A stretch of 64,000 nt of DNA from Poecilobothrus nobilitatus (Eukaryota > Arthropoda > Insecta > Diptera > Dolichopodidae): NCBI GenBank assembly GCA_947095535.1, contig OX352772.1:43357445-43421444 (forward strand). Reading direction: 5' to 3'. The first letter of the stretch is position 1, and each line of letters opens with the position of its first letter. The notes below the pieces were generated by a model, which saw nothing but the letters and a program-made list of their open reading frames with translations, was not told the DNA's origin and made no database searches. The position numbers and the translations under genes are program-made. Positions 48,701 through 60,261 of the stretch are shown in pieces.

Positions 48701-51700
48701 TATTATGTTCTTGCGGTTATCTTATAGACTTAACACAATCAACTATGCACACTTTTCCTGAGTTTTGTTTAGAATATATTTATTTATAAATTATTTTTAA
48801 AAGTTTAAATAAAGTCTAGACCATTAAGATCACTTAAATTTAAGATGTTATCAATATAAAAAATTCTTGAAATCATAATAAAAAAATAAAAATTAAATGT
48901 CATATCTATAATATAATCGTCAAAAATCATTGAAAAGCATTATATTTAATTATGTATTACAAAAGCATTTTATTTAGCTTATATATACATATGTATACTT
49001 TAGTTTGGATACTTTAGCTTTATATACATATTGAATCTTTATACTTACTTAGGTACTAACAAGAAAGAAAGTTTTTATTTAAAATCAATCTAAAAATTAT
49101 TCACATTATATATACAGTCAGTTTCAATATTATTTACACACCACGAAATTTTGTTGGGACTATGAACTGAAATCAAAATATCTTCTAAAATTTTAAAAAA
49201 ATTGAACTCAAATTTAATTCTTTACTATTTTTTCTACAATTCAAAAAAAGAACAACAAATAAACAGTTTAAAAACAAAAAAGTTACAAACAAAAATTTCA
49301 AAATTATTTGCACACGTATTAAGTGTTTCAATATTATTTACACATCGTAATAAAAAAAAAAAAATAATGTAATTCTGGAAACTAAGGAGGTATTTCTGAT
49401 GTAAATGGAATTAATTAATATTTTGTATTTCCGTCCTTTGCAGCTATTACCTGTTGAAGACGTTTCGTCATGGAGTCTAAGAAATTTCTTAACATTTGTG
49501 GGTCTATTTCATTGAAAGCCTTCAAAACGTCAGCATGCGCCTCATCTTTTAATTTTGAAATTTTTTAGGGAATTGCAGACTTCATCTTATGCCAAACATT
49601 TTCAATTATGTTAAGATCAGAGCTCTGTGGAGGCAATTTTAACATATTTTGTTTAACACTCGATAAAAATTGCGTTATGCATCTTGCTTTATGAATGGGA
49701 TCATTATCATGTTGCAAAATAAAATCCTGGTCAATCAATTCGGTACCTACAATAAGTGCAACATCATTTAGAATATGCAAATACTCGGCTGCGTTCATCT
49801 TTTCTGGGCATGCGACAAGTGGACCAAAACCATTATAAAAAGCACATCCCCACAAAATGATTTTTCCTCCAGTTTAATGACGTGTTGGAATATTTACAGT
49901 TGCTTGTTTTTCCTTTGGTGGGAATGATAAAAGCACTTACCATAGGTCCCATCTAATGACGCAGCTGTTTCGTCCGTTCACAATATATGCCTGCAAAATT
50001 CTTTAGGTGAATTTTTATACTCCAAAGCAAATTCTAGCCGAAGTGTTTGGTTTTTAGGAGAAATGTAAGGTTGTTTTCGAGACACATACGCTCCAAATTG
50101 TTGTTTTGCTTATTTCTTTCTTTTTGTTATGGTTAACATTGTTTCTCAAACTTTCGGTCGGATTTCTCTTTACATATCCAAAAATATAATTATCTTCATT
50201 CTCATTTGTTACCCTTTTCCTGCCTCTTTCAGATACATTTGGAAAGCTGTTTTTATTAGTTTTTTTTGGAAAGTTGATAATAAGCCATACGCTTGTGATA
50301 TTTGTATTTTTTTGAACGCCTAGAAGCCGAAATTTTGTAATCAACAAAGATCGCTAAACGTGTTTCCAAAGTTAACTCTTTACTTCGTGGCATTTTTATT
50401 CTTTTTAATTATCTATTATGATAAAAAATAAAACTCGAATATCTATTTCAATAAATAAGTTAGCTGATGTAGTCACACCATGCCTCCTTAGTTTCCAGAA
50501 TTACATTTTTTTTTTATATTTTTATTACGATGTGTAAATAATATTGAAACAATTAACAAGTGTGCAAATATTTTGAAATTTTTGTTTCTTTTTTAAGTTT
50601 TTTGTTTTTAAACTTTTTTTTGTTGTTCCTCTTTCTTGAACAAATAGTAAAGAATTTACAAATTAAATTTGAGTTCAATTTGATAAAAATTGTAGAAGAT
50701 ATTTTGATTTCAGTTCATAGTCCCTACATAATTTGGTGGTGTGCAAATAATATTGAAACTGACTGTATGTATGTACATATACAAAATACAATTCAAGAAA
50801 ATAAAGAAGAGTAAAAAGAAAGGAAAGGATTACTCTCTCTCTTTCTTTTGTATTTTGTAGTAATATTCAAAGTAATGTAATTTTATTGGGTAACATCCCC
50901 TCAATTCATATTATCGTGTATACATATACAATTGAAATCTTTCAAAAAGAAATTATTTGTTATGTGTGATGATGATACAGCATTTATCCGCCTTTTATGT
51001 TTTTGTTATTTCAATTTTAAGAATTTTGTTTTTTCTCATATTATTTCCTCTTAAGGAGGAAAATTGGTTTTTTTCTATTTGTATTTGAATTTTTGGAAAA
51101 TCATATAAGATAATGGTTTTATAGTATAGAATTTCTTATTTAACGTTTTGAATTTTTTTTTGTTAAGAAACGAAGACCTTGTATTAATAGATATTTTTAA
51201 TTTTTCAAAATCTTTAAATAAGAATCAAGGAAATTTTTTTTAGTTTTTTTTTTGCCAAATGTTATTGTCTATAACTAAGGGTTGTTTTAGAAAATTTAGA
51301 CTTTCTTGTAAAAATGTTGTAATTTTTAAAATTTCTTTGAAGGTATTGTTTAGGAATTATTTCTTTCTCTGAAAGTGTTTTTAAAGCGTCTTGAGATTAT
51401 ATAATTTTATAAGTTTAACACGTTGAGTCTTACGCGCTCACCAGTGAACATAAAAAAATACTTGCGTCAAGTCCCAATGTGTCACCGGTGAACATTTTTA
51501 AAGGTAAAAAGCAGTACATTAAATTGATTTGGCGTTTTGAGAACATTTATTAATGTTGACCTGTGATATACGTGGAACTTAACGCAAAGTGATTTTTATG
51601 TTTACTGTTGAGCACGAGATTTTAAATCATTTAAGTGATGTTCACCGGTGATACACGTTGGACTGAGCGTGATAAATTAAAAGTATTTTACAATTTTACA

Positions 51701-54700
51701 CACTTATTAAAAACCTTACTATACTAAATGTCTATAGTAAACCTTACTAAATGTTACTTCTCTATTTCTATAATATTTTCTTTTAATTTTGAAACTGACT
51801 TTTGTATTTCCGATACTTTTTACATATTAATTTTCTTTTTTTTGAATTCTCATTTTTTTTTTCTTGATTTTTATTTCTTTATATATTATATAGGAAAAGT
51901 GATAGGCTGTGATATTACCAGTCATTATTTAACAATTTTTACAATGAATGGTTACATCAAACTATTTGATATTTCACGGCATGAACCAAAACAAATGATT
52001 AATCCAAAAAGTGGCTATGATTTATTTGAAAGTTTTGGTGAAGTTATTTTAGCAAAATGTAATTCAAATGGTAATCATTTGGCATTGATTATTGCTAATG
52101 AAAGTTTAATGCCAGATGGTAAAATATATTGTTGGGATTTTGAACGTGATATTATTGGTTCATATGATTTTTTAAAATGTGGTAATAATGATGATGATCA
52201 TGATGATATTAATATAACATTTGTGAATGGTAATATTAATAATGAAAATGGTATTAAAAATGAAATAAATTCAATAGAAAATGATTTGAAAAAAATGCAT
52301 CTTCAAAATGGTGATAATAATATTGGTATAAAAAAAAATTATAATAATATTGAAAACAAATGGGTTGCAAGGTAATTAAAAATCTGTTTAAAAGTATTTT
52401 AATTTTAATTATTTATATAAATATTTTAATTAGATAATTTTTATATGAGTATATATTTTTGATTATTTTATTGGAACAATATTATCATGGGCAGTATATA
52501 TTAATATATATATATATATATAAAGTGAAAGCTTCAATAAACGGACACTCAAGGGACCTAAATTTTTGTTCGGTTAAGAGAGATGTCCGGTTATAAGAAT
52601 ATTTTTTAAACATACTTTTTTATTTGCTTTTCTTTTTATTAAGCTTTAATTCAATTTATTACATTTTTTATTTACTTCAAATTAAATACCTCTATTACAT
52701 ACAATTGTAGTATTGTAAATATACATACAATAATACTTCAACTTAAGAATTGTACATTCTAGTATATTGTAAGTCGACTTATACAATATACTAGAATGGA
52801 AGGAGCGAAATATTTATAAAATGATTTGTGTAATTTTTGTATGTATTTGTGTTTTGTTGTATTTGTGTAGGCTTAGTGTTTAAAAAACAGAAAAAAAAAG
52901 ATTATTGAATAAGCTATTTCAATTATTTATTGATAATTGATAAATTATAAAACTCTCTTATATGACAGGACGTTTATTAAAGTTATGTGTCCGCTTATTG
53001 GAGATTTTAAACTTCTTAAAGTACAAAATCACTTGTCCGCGTCCGCATATGGAAGAGTCCGCTTATTGGAGCGAAGTTTATATGAAAATGTTATAAAAAA
53101 AGTTGGTTACTAAGATTTTGTCCGTCTATAAGAGATGTCCGCTTATTAGAGCTCTCGGTTATGCAAGCTTTCACTGTATATATACATATATACATATATG
53201 TATATCGATATAAATACTTTGTTATATTTCTTTTAAAATCCATTTTTTTTTTTAAAGATTTTGATTCCTTAAACGTCTGTATGAATTACCGTACAAGGAA
53301 CTAAAGTCGAAAAAATTGTCAATTTATTTTTAGACTTTAGTTCATTACATATTTCTTCTATTTTTAGTTCAATTTTTCGAATTTAATCCATTTTTATTTT
53401 TTTCGGTTTTAGTTCATATATAATATAGAATTTTTTCGACATAAATACATTTTCTCCAACATAACTAATATTTTTTGATTTTATTTAATTTTTTAATTTG
53501 TATTCTTTCGACATTAGTTCATTTAAGCTAAAGTACACATTTTTTTGAATTTAGTTCATCATTTAGGTGTTTTTTACGTTAGTTGCTTCTAAGTTAATTC
53601 ATACATAACCTAACTTTCGAATTTAGTTCATTTAAGTGTTTTCTACGTTGGTTGCTTCTAAGTTAATTCATACATTACATAACCTACCTTAATATGTAAA
53701 ATGTTGAGATAGTTGATAGTGTTTTTAAATAATGGGTAAAATTTTATTTAGTCTTTTGAAATCGAAAGAAAAATTTCCTTCCTTGGATATTCTTTGTCAT
53801 AAATAGCGTGACACCATGTTACTTATGATTCCTCATGAAAATCTTAAATGACGAAATTTTATTTTTGAAAAACTTTTTATTCAAATTTTTTTTCTGTTTT
53901 TCAACAAATTGACCATATAGGTATGAGTTCATTTTAAATTTAGCTATGCTTTATCGAATATTCACTATAATGAAAGGTTAAAAATATCAGAAGTGTTGTA
54001 ATGCTGCTGTTTATTGTAATAAATACTGCAGTAATTGTCTTTAGTTTATTTTTAATATTTTATTCCAATTTATTGTAAACTTTTTATCATTTTTTAATGT
54101 TTAATTTTTAACATTTATATGAATGTGGTTTCACCTTTCTAGAATAAATACTTTTCGATATGATTTCATGACATGCCATCGTTTCTTCTTTTTTATGTAG
54201 AAATTTTAATTGGAGATTAAAATAAAAAAGAATTTAAAATGTCAATTCAACACTACTGGACTCATCTCATCACTAGAATCATTTCATCATAGAAGCTTTT
54301 TGGGAAAAAATTATATAAAGAGTTAGGGTTCTGAAATTTCAAAAATTATTCAGGAGTTCCACACTACAGTTACCTATATATTATTAGTAGTATTGAATGG
54401 ACGAAACACTCGATTAATACTTTTTATAGTCTTTTTTCAAAAAACAAAAAAAAAATTAAATATGTATAAATAATGGCATGCACAGTCGGGGTTGTCCACA
54501 AAATTCCAAATACAAAATACCAAAATTGAAAATTTCAAAATTTCTAAATCTTAAAGTAATTTTCTTAGTATTATTTCTTTTGAATTTTTTTTATTTCGGA
54601 TGTGAGTCGATTTATTGAAAACAAAAATACTGAATGCAAATTGGTAAAATTGGAAAAAAGATTTAAACAAAAAAGTCTGTTGAATGCTAAAAATGTTGAA

Positions 54701-57700
54701 AAAAAAATGTAAGAAAGAATATACATATGCTTACATACATATTTATATTTCTTTTTCTAAATATTCCGGAGAAAGTGTATAACTTTGATTTCATATAACC
54801 AACTAAAAATCACTCACATTTACATGAACCATATATAAGCGACATCAAAACAATCTGATGGGCTTTTTGGTATTTTTGGATTTTGCAATTTGGGATTTTG
54901 ATATTTTGAGATTTTGTAATTTGCCATTTTGGAATTTAGGATTTATAGTTAACTGCGATTTTGTCATTTGGGATTTTTGTTTTTGGGATTTCGTGGCGCT
55001 CTCGTACAATCATTTGATGAAATGCATTTCTTTTGATAAGGTTAACAGTAAAAGCATATACATATGTAAAAGTGGATAATTATATAATTTTCTTAAATTA
55101 TTAATTTCAAATACAATATAAAATACATTTTTAAGATGTTCAATACAATAATAATAATAATTTAAATTTCTATTTCTGATAGTTGTGTCATTTTGTTTTA
55201 GAAATAGAAAAAAAAATTGGAAAACTTTTGTTTTATTGTGAACATTTTTTTCCTTTTAACCGTAACAACTTCTTTTTCGAACTTTCTATCTGCTCCAATA
55301 GTATATAATTAATAGTTAAATATACAATAATCAGTTTTTTCTTTTTAATGATCTCAATTAAGCTTAGTTTTACTTTCGCATAAAAATAAAGTGAATATTA
55401 ATTACTGTTGCACTGTCTACTTTAACAATTTGAGATTATTTGCGATTTTGTTCTTTTTGTTTTTCATTTTAAAAAATATTCTACTTTAAGATTAAACTTT
55501 ATTAAAAGATATTGTTTTATTTTCTATCTTTGTTTTTAAAACATATTTTCTAATTATTATTCACCAGGAAATTCAATAAAATCAATAATAACTTATAAAA
55601 GAAAAACAAAAAGAATAAATTTAAAAGAAATTAAATAAAAATCATATTAAATAATATATTTTCTTATAATACCTACTGATTTCTGTTCTTCTTTTTTGTT
55701 TTTTTATTAAAAAACATTCACAGATTACCAATTAATTTTTACTGGGATACAGATGATAATCGATTATTAGCTGTTGAAGCACGTACCATTCACCAACAAA
55801 CATCACAACAGAAAAAAAATCTTTTAATGGCTGGTAGTGGTGGTGGTGGTGGTGCTATTGCATCTGGTATTAGTAATAATTTTAGTAATGGTGATAGTCT
55901 ATTTGGTATTGATTCTAATAAAAAAATAGAAAATAATTCTAAATTGGATGGAAAAATATCAACATTAATAGAACGTGAGAATAAAAATGGTAATATTGTA
56001 ATTTTTCAAAATACATATCAATAGTATATATTATTATATGATGATGTTGTACTAATGTTATTGAATATATTTAAAAGTAATAATGCCTATATTATTTAAA
56101 AATTTTAAAACTATATATATATTTTCAGAAACTACAACTGATACACAAACATTTGTTATGTTTACCACAGAAAAATGTCGTATTAAATTACTTGAAATGG
56201 TTAATCTTTCATCTGGAGAGCAATTAATAAATCTTTGTGCACCAAATGTGGTAATTTGGTTTTATAATGGGTTAAATATTTTTAATTTTTTAGCATATTT
56301 TCAAAAAAAATTTAAAAAAAATATGTCTATTAGTTTCACTCTGTTCGTCCGTCCGTCCCTCCGTCTTTCTGTTTACAAAACTTTTACACCGTTCAAGATA
56401 AAGCAATAAATTTTTTTAAAACCATGGGTAGGTCTCATAAAAAAATTAATGTTGTAGAACAACTTTTTCATGTACGAAAATTACGGATCTATAGCTCCTC
56501 AAACTTTGGAAATGCCCTATTTATAAATGTGTATATCTCAAGTTCTGCTTAATATTTTTTCAATTTAAAAACGCCGTTCGACAGAACTTTTACCTTTATA
56601 AATATCATAATTAAAAAATTTTTGTTTTTAAATTTAGCATTTAAATTTACCGTTATGTGAGAACTAAATTTTGCATGATTTTTTTTTTTTCATAATTCCG
56701 GCACTCTGATAGATAGAGATTTGAAATTTTGAGATAAGAAGGAACTTTTAGAATTAGTATAAATTTGCTCAGAAAATTTGTTTGTACCACCCCATGTTAG
56801 GGCGCCCCATTTTCAAATGTATATATCTCAGGTTCTGCGCAAGAGTTTTACAATCTAAAAACGCTAGAAAAAATGGAACTTTTCTTACCTTTATAAAACA
56901 AAATATCAAAATTACGCAATATTTTGCAATTTACTATATAAATTTGCCATTATGTGAAGACAAAATTTTTCAAAATATTTTTTCTTTCATAACTCCCGCA
57001 CGCTTTTTGTTAGAACCTTAAAATTTTTCAAAAAAAACGATCGTTTAGAAATATCGAAAAATTTTTTTGTATCACCTTCCATTTAGGGGCTATTAGGTCT
57101 CAAAAATTGAAATTTTCCTATTTTTAAACACCTGTACAAATTTTTTCAATTTCAATTTGAAATTCAAATTAAAATTTTTTCAATTTGCTTTCCTTAATTA
57201 TGTAGAGTACCCTTAAAATTGATTAAAGTGTGTCTTTATTTTTCACATTTTTCCTTATTATATGAAATTCTAAGAAAATTTTCAAATTTTGGTGCAAGTT
57301 GTAATTTTGTATTGACAGTTTGTATTGCCTTTTAGAAATGTGCGTCTTTAAAAACCGTTGGTTTTCATTCTTTCTTGTTTATTTTTCATTTGTTTTCTTT
57401 CTTTTGATTTAATTTTAATTTAAAATAAAGTAAGAATTAATTTTCTTTTTATATTAAATTAAAAAGTATATGTATTTATTTAAAAAAAATAAATATATAT
57501 ACTAAATTTCTTGCTTAAAGTAATTTTGTTTATTTAAAAATTTTAATTCTCTTTTCTTGTTTCAAAAAAATTTAAAACAGATAACACTAAATATTAGTAT
57601 TATTAATCAAACAACATTACGAGACTTTAAAGGATTGGAAAATTGTGATGAAAAAACACGAAAAATGGTTTTAGATTTTAGTTTGAATGTTGCTCTTGGC

Positions 57701-60249
57701 AATATGGATATGGCATTCCGGTACTATTTTCATTTTATTTTATTTTTATTTTTTGTTTTGTTTTTTTTTTCAAATTCGAAAATTTTTTTTTGAATAAAAT
57801 AAAGTTAAATATTTTATGGTATAGGTATATTCTAGTAATTCTCAGTAATTTTCCTTTTAGATGCATCCGGTCAATACAATCGGAAGTAGTATGGAACAAT
57901 TTAGCTAAAATGTGCGTTCAAACCGGACGTTTAGATGTGGCAAAAGTATGTTTAGGACATTTAAAAAAATCACAAAGTGTTAGAGCATTACGTCAGGCAA
58001 TTGATGATGATACATTAGAAAAGGATGCTAAAACAGCTGTACTGGCGATTGAATTGGGAATGATTGATGAAGCACAAAATTTATATCGGAAATGTGGACG
58101 TTTTGATTTGTTGAATAAATTGTTACAAGCATGTGGAAAAATTGATGAGGTAAAAAGAATATTTTTTTTTGTTTTTTTTTTTTTGAAATATGCTTAAAAA
58201 AAAATAATAATCTAAAAAGGATTTTAAAAACAAAATTTGTTGTAATTTGATTGTAAATTCTTTTGGTAAATATGATAATAATTATATATATAAAAAAAAA
58301 TATATGTATTTGTCTTATATTTTAATGCTTCTCAGGCCTTGCAAGTGGCAGAACAAGGTGATAGAGTACATTTGAAGAATACTTATTTTAAAAAGGCTGA
58401 AATATTACGTGACAAAGGTGATATTAAAAGTGCCTTGGAATTTTATGAAAAAACTCAAAATAAAGTTCAAAATGTAACGCATTGTTTATTAGAAGATCCA
58501 GCTATATTAAAGGTTAAAAATAGAAATTGAATTCTTGTTTAATTTTTTTTTTGTGTTGTGTTTTTGGATTTTAAATTATTTTCTTTTAGAAATATATGCA
58601 AAGTACTAAAGATCCTGAAATGCTAAAGTGGTGGGGACAATACATTGAAAGTACTGGTGATATGGATTCTGCATTTAAAGTTTATCAAAAAGCTGAAGAT
58701 TGGTTTTCTCAGGTTTATTAATTTCAATCTAATAAATCTTATATAAATATTACTAATTGAAATAATAATTAAATATTTAGGTGAAAATTCTTTGTTATCT
58801 TGGTCAATTGTCAAAGGCTGACTCAATTGCTCGGCAATCGGGAGATCGTGCAGCATGTTATCATTTGGCACGTCATTATGAAAACATTGGAAAGTATCAA
58901 GAAGCAATACATTTTTACACAAGAGCACAAACTTACAGTAATGCTGTTCGTATATGTAAAGAGAATGATTTTCAAGAAGAATTATGGAGTGTTGCTAATT
59001 CAGCACGATCACGTGACAAGGCTATTGCAGCTGCCTATTTTGAAGAATGTGGAGTTTATAAAAAAGCGGTTGAGTTATATCATCGTGCTGGAATGCTTCA
59101 CAAAGCTGTAGAAATGGCTTTTGCATCCAAACAACCTGAAACATTACAAGTGATAGCATCAGAATTGACAGCAGATTCAGATCCAGAATTAGTAAATAGA
59201 TGTGCAGAATTTTTCATAAGTATTGAACAAGCTCCAAAAGCAGTACAACTTCTAGGAAAATCAAAACAATTTGAACGTGCTATAAATATTTGTAATGATT
59301 TTGGGGTACCAATGACAGAAAGTTTATCAGAATTATTAACACCAAATAAAGATGAAATTGATGAAAATTTAAGACAACGTTTATTATTACAAATTGGTGA
59401 ACTATTACAAGTACAAGGTGATTATCATACTGCGACAAAGAAATTTACACAAGCTGGAGATAAAGTTCGTGCAATGAAAAGTCTTTTGAAATCTGGTGAT
59501 ACAGAAAAAATTATATTTTTTGCTGGTATGTCACGACAACGTGAAGTTTACATTATGGCAGCAAATTATTTACAAGCATTAAATTGGCAAAATGATTCAA
59601 AAATATTAAAAAATATCGTTACTTTTTATTCAAAAGGACAAGCATATGATTCATTAGCGAATTTTTATGCAACATGTGCTCAAGTTGAAATTGATGAGTT
59701 TCGTGACTATGAAAAAGCTCTAAAAGCAATGCAAGAGGCTTTAAAATGTTTGAGTAAAGTTCCAAATACACAACGTGCTGCAGATAATTTACAAAGTACT
59801 ATTGCAGAGGTTAAAAATTGTTTAAGTATTCAAGAATCGTTAGAAGCTGGCGATAATCAATCAGTTATTGCTGGTTGTAGAAATATGCTAGGTAAATTCA
59901 AAACTATTAATTCTAAAATTAAAATTTTTATTTTTACTTGTTAATTTCAGTTAAACCTGAACGCCCTCCAATTCGTCAATCTGACATATTAGGAATGCTA
60001 GTACAAGCTCTTGCTTATTCAAAATTGTATGTTGAAGCTGTTGGTTCCCTAAGAGAATTAGCATTAAAAGATTCATCTTGGAGTAGTCGTGGCCTGTTAG
60101 ATAAGCAATTAGTACAAAAAATTGCAAAAGAATGTGACATGGATTTCGACGCAATTTGGGCATCAGGTTACAGACATTTGCAAAATGAAGAAGATCAAAA
60201 TCAAGAAAATGTTGTGGATGCTGAAGAAATTCAAGAACATATTGAATAA
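39730..60249 (+). CDS. rempA: intraflagellar transport protein 140 (IFT-A core), 17 exons
   Basis: Exons: 39730-39876, 39936-40163, 40322-40478, 40574-40784, 41014-41174, 41258-41335, 42743-43107, 46224-46665, 51894-52371, 55724-55989, 56129-56250, 57581-57720, 57861-58149, 58336-58512, 58590-58712, 58781-59891, 59951-60249. All junctions are GT-AG and phases agree, giving about 1597 aa (human IFT140 is 1462). IFT140 is a core IFT-A subunit for retrograde transport and membrane-protein entry in cilia; the fly orthologue rempA acts in sensory neurons. The N-terminal half (about 1-885) is WD40-type ([42 protein letters not shown]). The C-terminal half is TPR-like ([40 protein letters not shown]). 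Extra length comes from Asn/Asp-rich and Gly-rich insertions around exons 9-10. Two AATAAA words lie at 60245-60260. Introns 6-9 and 11 are long and transposon-laden. Confidence 0.95.
42032..42416. mobile_element. Tc1-like MITE in IFT140 intron 6
   Basis: The 385-bp element starts CAGTATCCAGCAAAAGTAAT and ends with the inverse of CAGTATTCAGCAAAAATCAT. TA dinucleotides flank it at 42030-42031 and 42417-42418. TA duplication and a CAGT start are typical of Tc1/mariner elements. It has no transposase frame. Confidence 0.65.
43108..46223 (+). other. IFT140 intron 7
   Basis: This 3.1-kb intron holds the antisense LINE relic at 44012-44405. It also holds an imperfect repeat at about 45580-45760, in which TATCATGCAAA recurs three times, followed in two cases by CC..AAACGTAAAT. 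The remainder is unrecognised. Confidence 0.6.
44012..44405 (-). pseudogene. LINE C-terminal zinc-knuckle relic in IFT140 intron 7
   Basis: Minus-strand translation gives [20 protein letters not shown], then [18 protein letters not shown]. After a frameshift come [13 protein letters not shown] and a basic tail. The C..C...HxxxxC arrangement after an AH(T/L)..IGI segment is the RNase H-distal end of I/R1/Jockey-type LINE ORF2. One knuckle cysteine appears changed (YRGC for CRGC). It lies antisense to its host gene. Confidence 0.65.
47216..47960 (+). repeat. TATACCCG-headed repeat with internal roughly 125-bp tandem units
   Basis: The head (TTATACCCGTATGAACTATG to about 47390) is shared with the 9964/28304/29974 family, including GGTATGGATCGGCTCAGAAT and a degenerate GTCCGCC run. 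After that, three to four diverged units repeat TCTGTAAAATTTGGTT.TGCT, GATTCGGGTA, TGCCATACAACTTCT and TAACTC.GT. A further stray unit lies at about 48520-48670. Confidence 0.55.
49115..50765 (-). mobile_element. Tc1-like transposon with long IR/DR inverted repeats
   Basis: The element is flanked by TA at 49113-49114 and 50766-50767. The outer ends CAGTCAGTTTCAATATTATT are inverted, and homology between ends extends about 280 bp (49115-49393 against 50483-50765), up to GTAATTCTGGAAACTAAGGA. Within each end the TTTCAATATTATTTACACA word is repeated directly about 200 bp further in, giving an IR/DR arrangement. A broken transposase gene is enclosed. The element inserted antisense into IFT140 intron 8. 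Confidence 0.85.
49565..50393 (-). pseudogene. Tc1-like DD34E transposase, frameshifted
   Basis: The minus-strand frame starts [20 protein letters not shown] at 50393 (helix-turn-helix region), with [11 protein letters not shown] and [10 protein letters not shown] in the second DNA-binding part. The last segment (49855-49565) has [31 protein letters not shown] and [18 protein letters not shown]. The aspartate of HDND and the glutamate of NIIEN are 34 residues apart, as in DD34E Tc1 enzymes. The frame changes at about 50280 and about 50040, and a stop lies in the middle part, so the gene looks inactive. Confidence 0.8.
51419..51671. mobile_element. piggyBac-like MITE in IFT140 intron 8
   Basis: Imperfect inverted ends: CACGTTGAGTCTTACGCG followed by CTCACCAGTGAACAT on the left, against CACGCTCAGTCCAACGTGTA and TCACCGGTGAACAT reversed on the right. 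The left end abuts TTAA (51415-51418) and the right abuts ATAA, possibly a mutated TTAA. An internal copy of GTGTCACCGGTGAACAT lies near 51479. The TTAA target suggests piggyBac relatedness. Confidence 0.5.
52523..53176. mobile_element. pogo/Tigger-like non-autonomous element
   Basis: The right end inverted reads CAGTGAAAGCTTGCATAACC, and the left reads AAGTGAAAGCTTCAATAAAC. TA flanks both (52521-52522, 53177-53178). Subterminal words GTCCGCTTATTGGAG, GATGTCCGCTTATTAGAG and GATGTCCGGTTATA recur in several places. A near-perfect 44-bp palindrome sits inside at 52755-52798. There is no transposase frame. Confidence 0.65.
53560..53695. repeat. two-copy tandem repeat of about 65-75 bp
   Basis: Both copies contain GTTGCTTCTAAGTTAATTCA, followed by TACAT-type sequence and AACCTA, and both are preceded by TTTCGAATTTAGTTCAT or TTTGAATTTAGTTCAT. 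Earlier degenerate TTTAGTTCA words begin at about 53340. Confidence 0.5.
56335..57240 (+). repeat. divergent copy of the TATACCCGTACGA family in IFT140 intron 11
   Basis: A GTTCGTCCGTCCGTCCCTCC run is followed by ACAAAACTTTTACACCGTTC, TATAGCTCCTCAAACTTTGG and CACCTTCCATTTAGGGGCTA, in the same order as in other copies. Blocks such as AGTTCTGC and ATATCTCA appear twice inside. The conserved ends were not found. Confidence 0.5.
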
Positions 60250-60261
60250 ATTATAATAAAT

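Larger units (their letters stand above)
46666..51893 (+). other. IFT140 intron 8, transposon-rich
   Basis: The largest intron (5.2 kb). It carries the 47216 tandem repeat, a complete Tc1-like element (49115-50765) and a piggyBac-like MITE (51419-51671). The acceptor at 51892-51893 follows a long T-rich tract. Confidence 0.7.
52372..55723 (+). other. IFT140 intron 9
   Basis: This 3.35-kb intron holds the MITE at 52523-53176, a tandem repeat at about 53560-53695, and a low-complexity GGGATTTTG-type tract at about 54856-54995. Nothing in it looks coding. Confidence 0.65.

Noticed and set aside
56083..56409. 108-codon frame as a separate gene
   Set aside because: Its middle is IFT140 exon 11 (56129-56250); the rest is intron and a dispersed repeat with GTCC runs.
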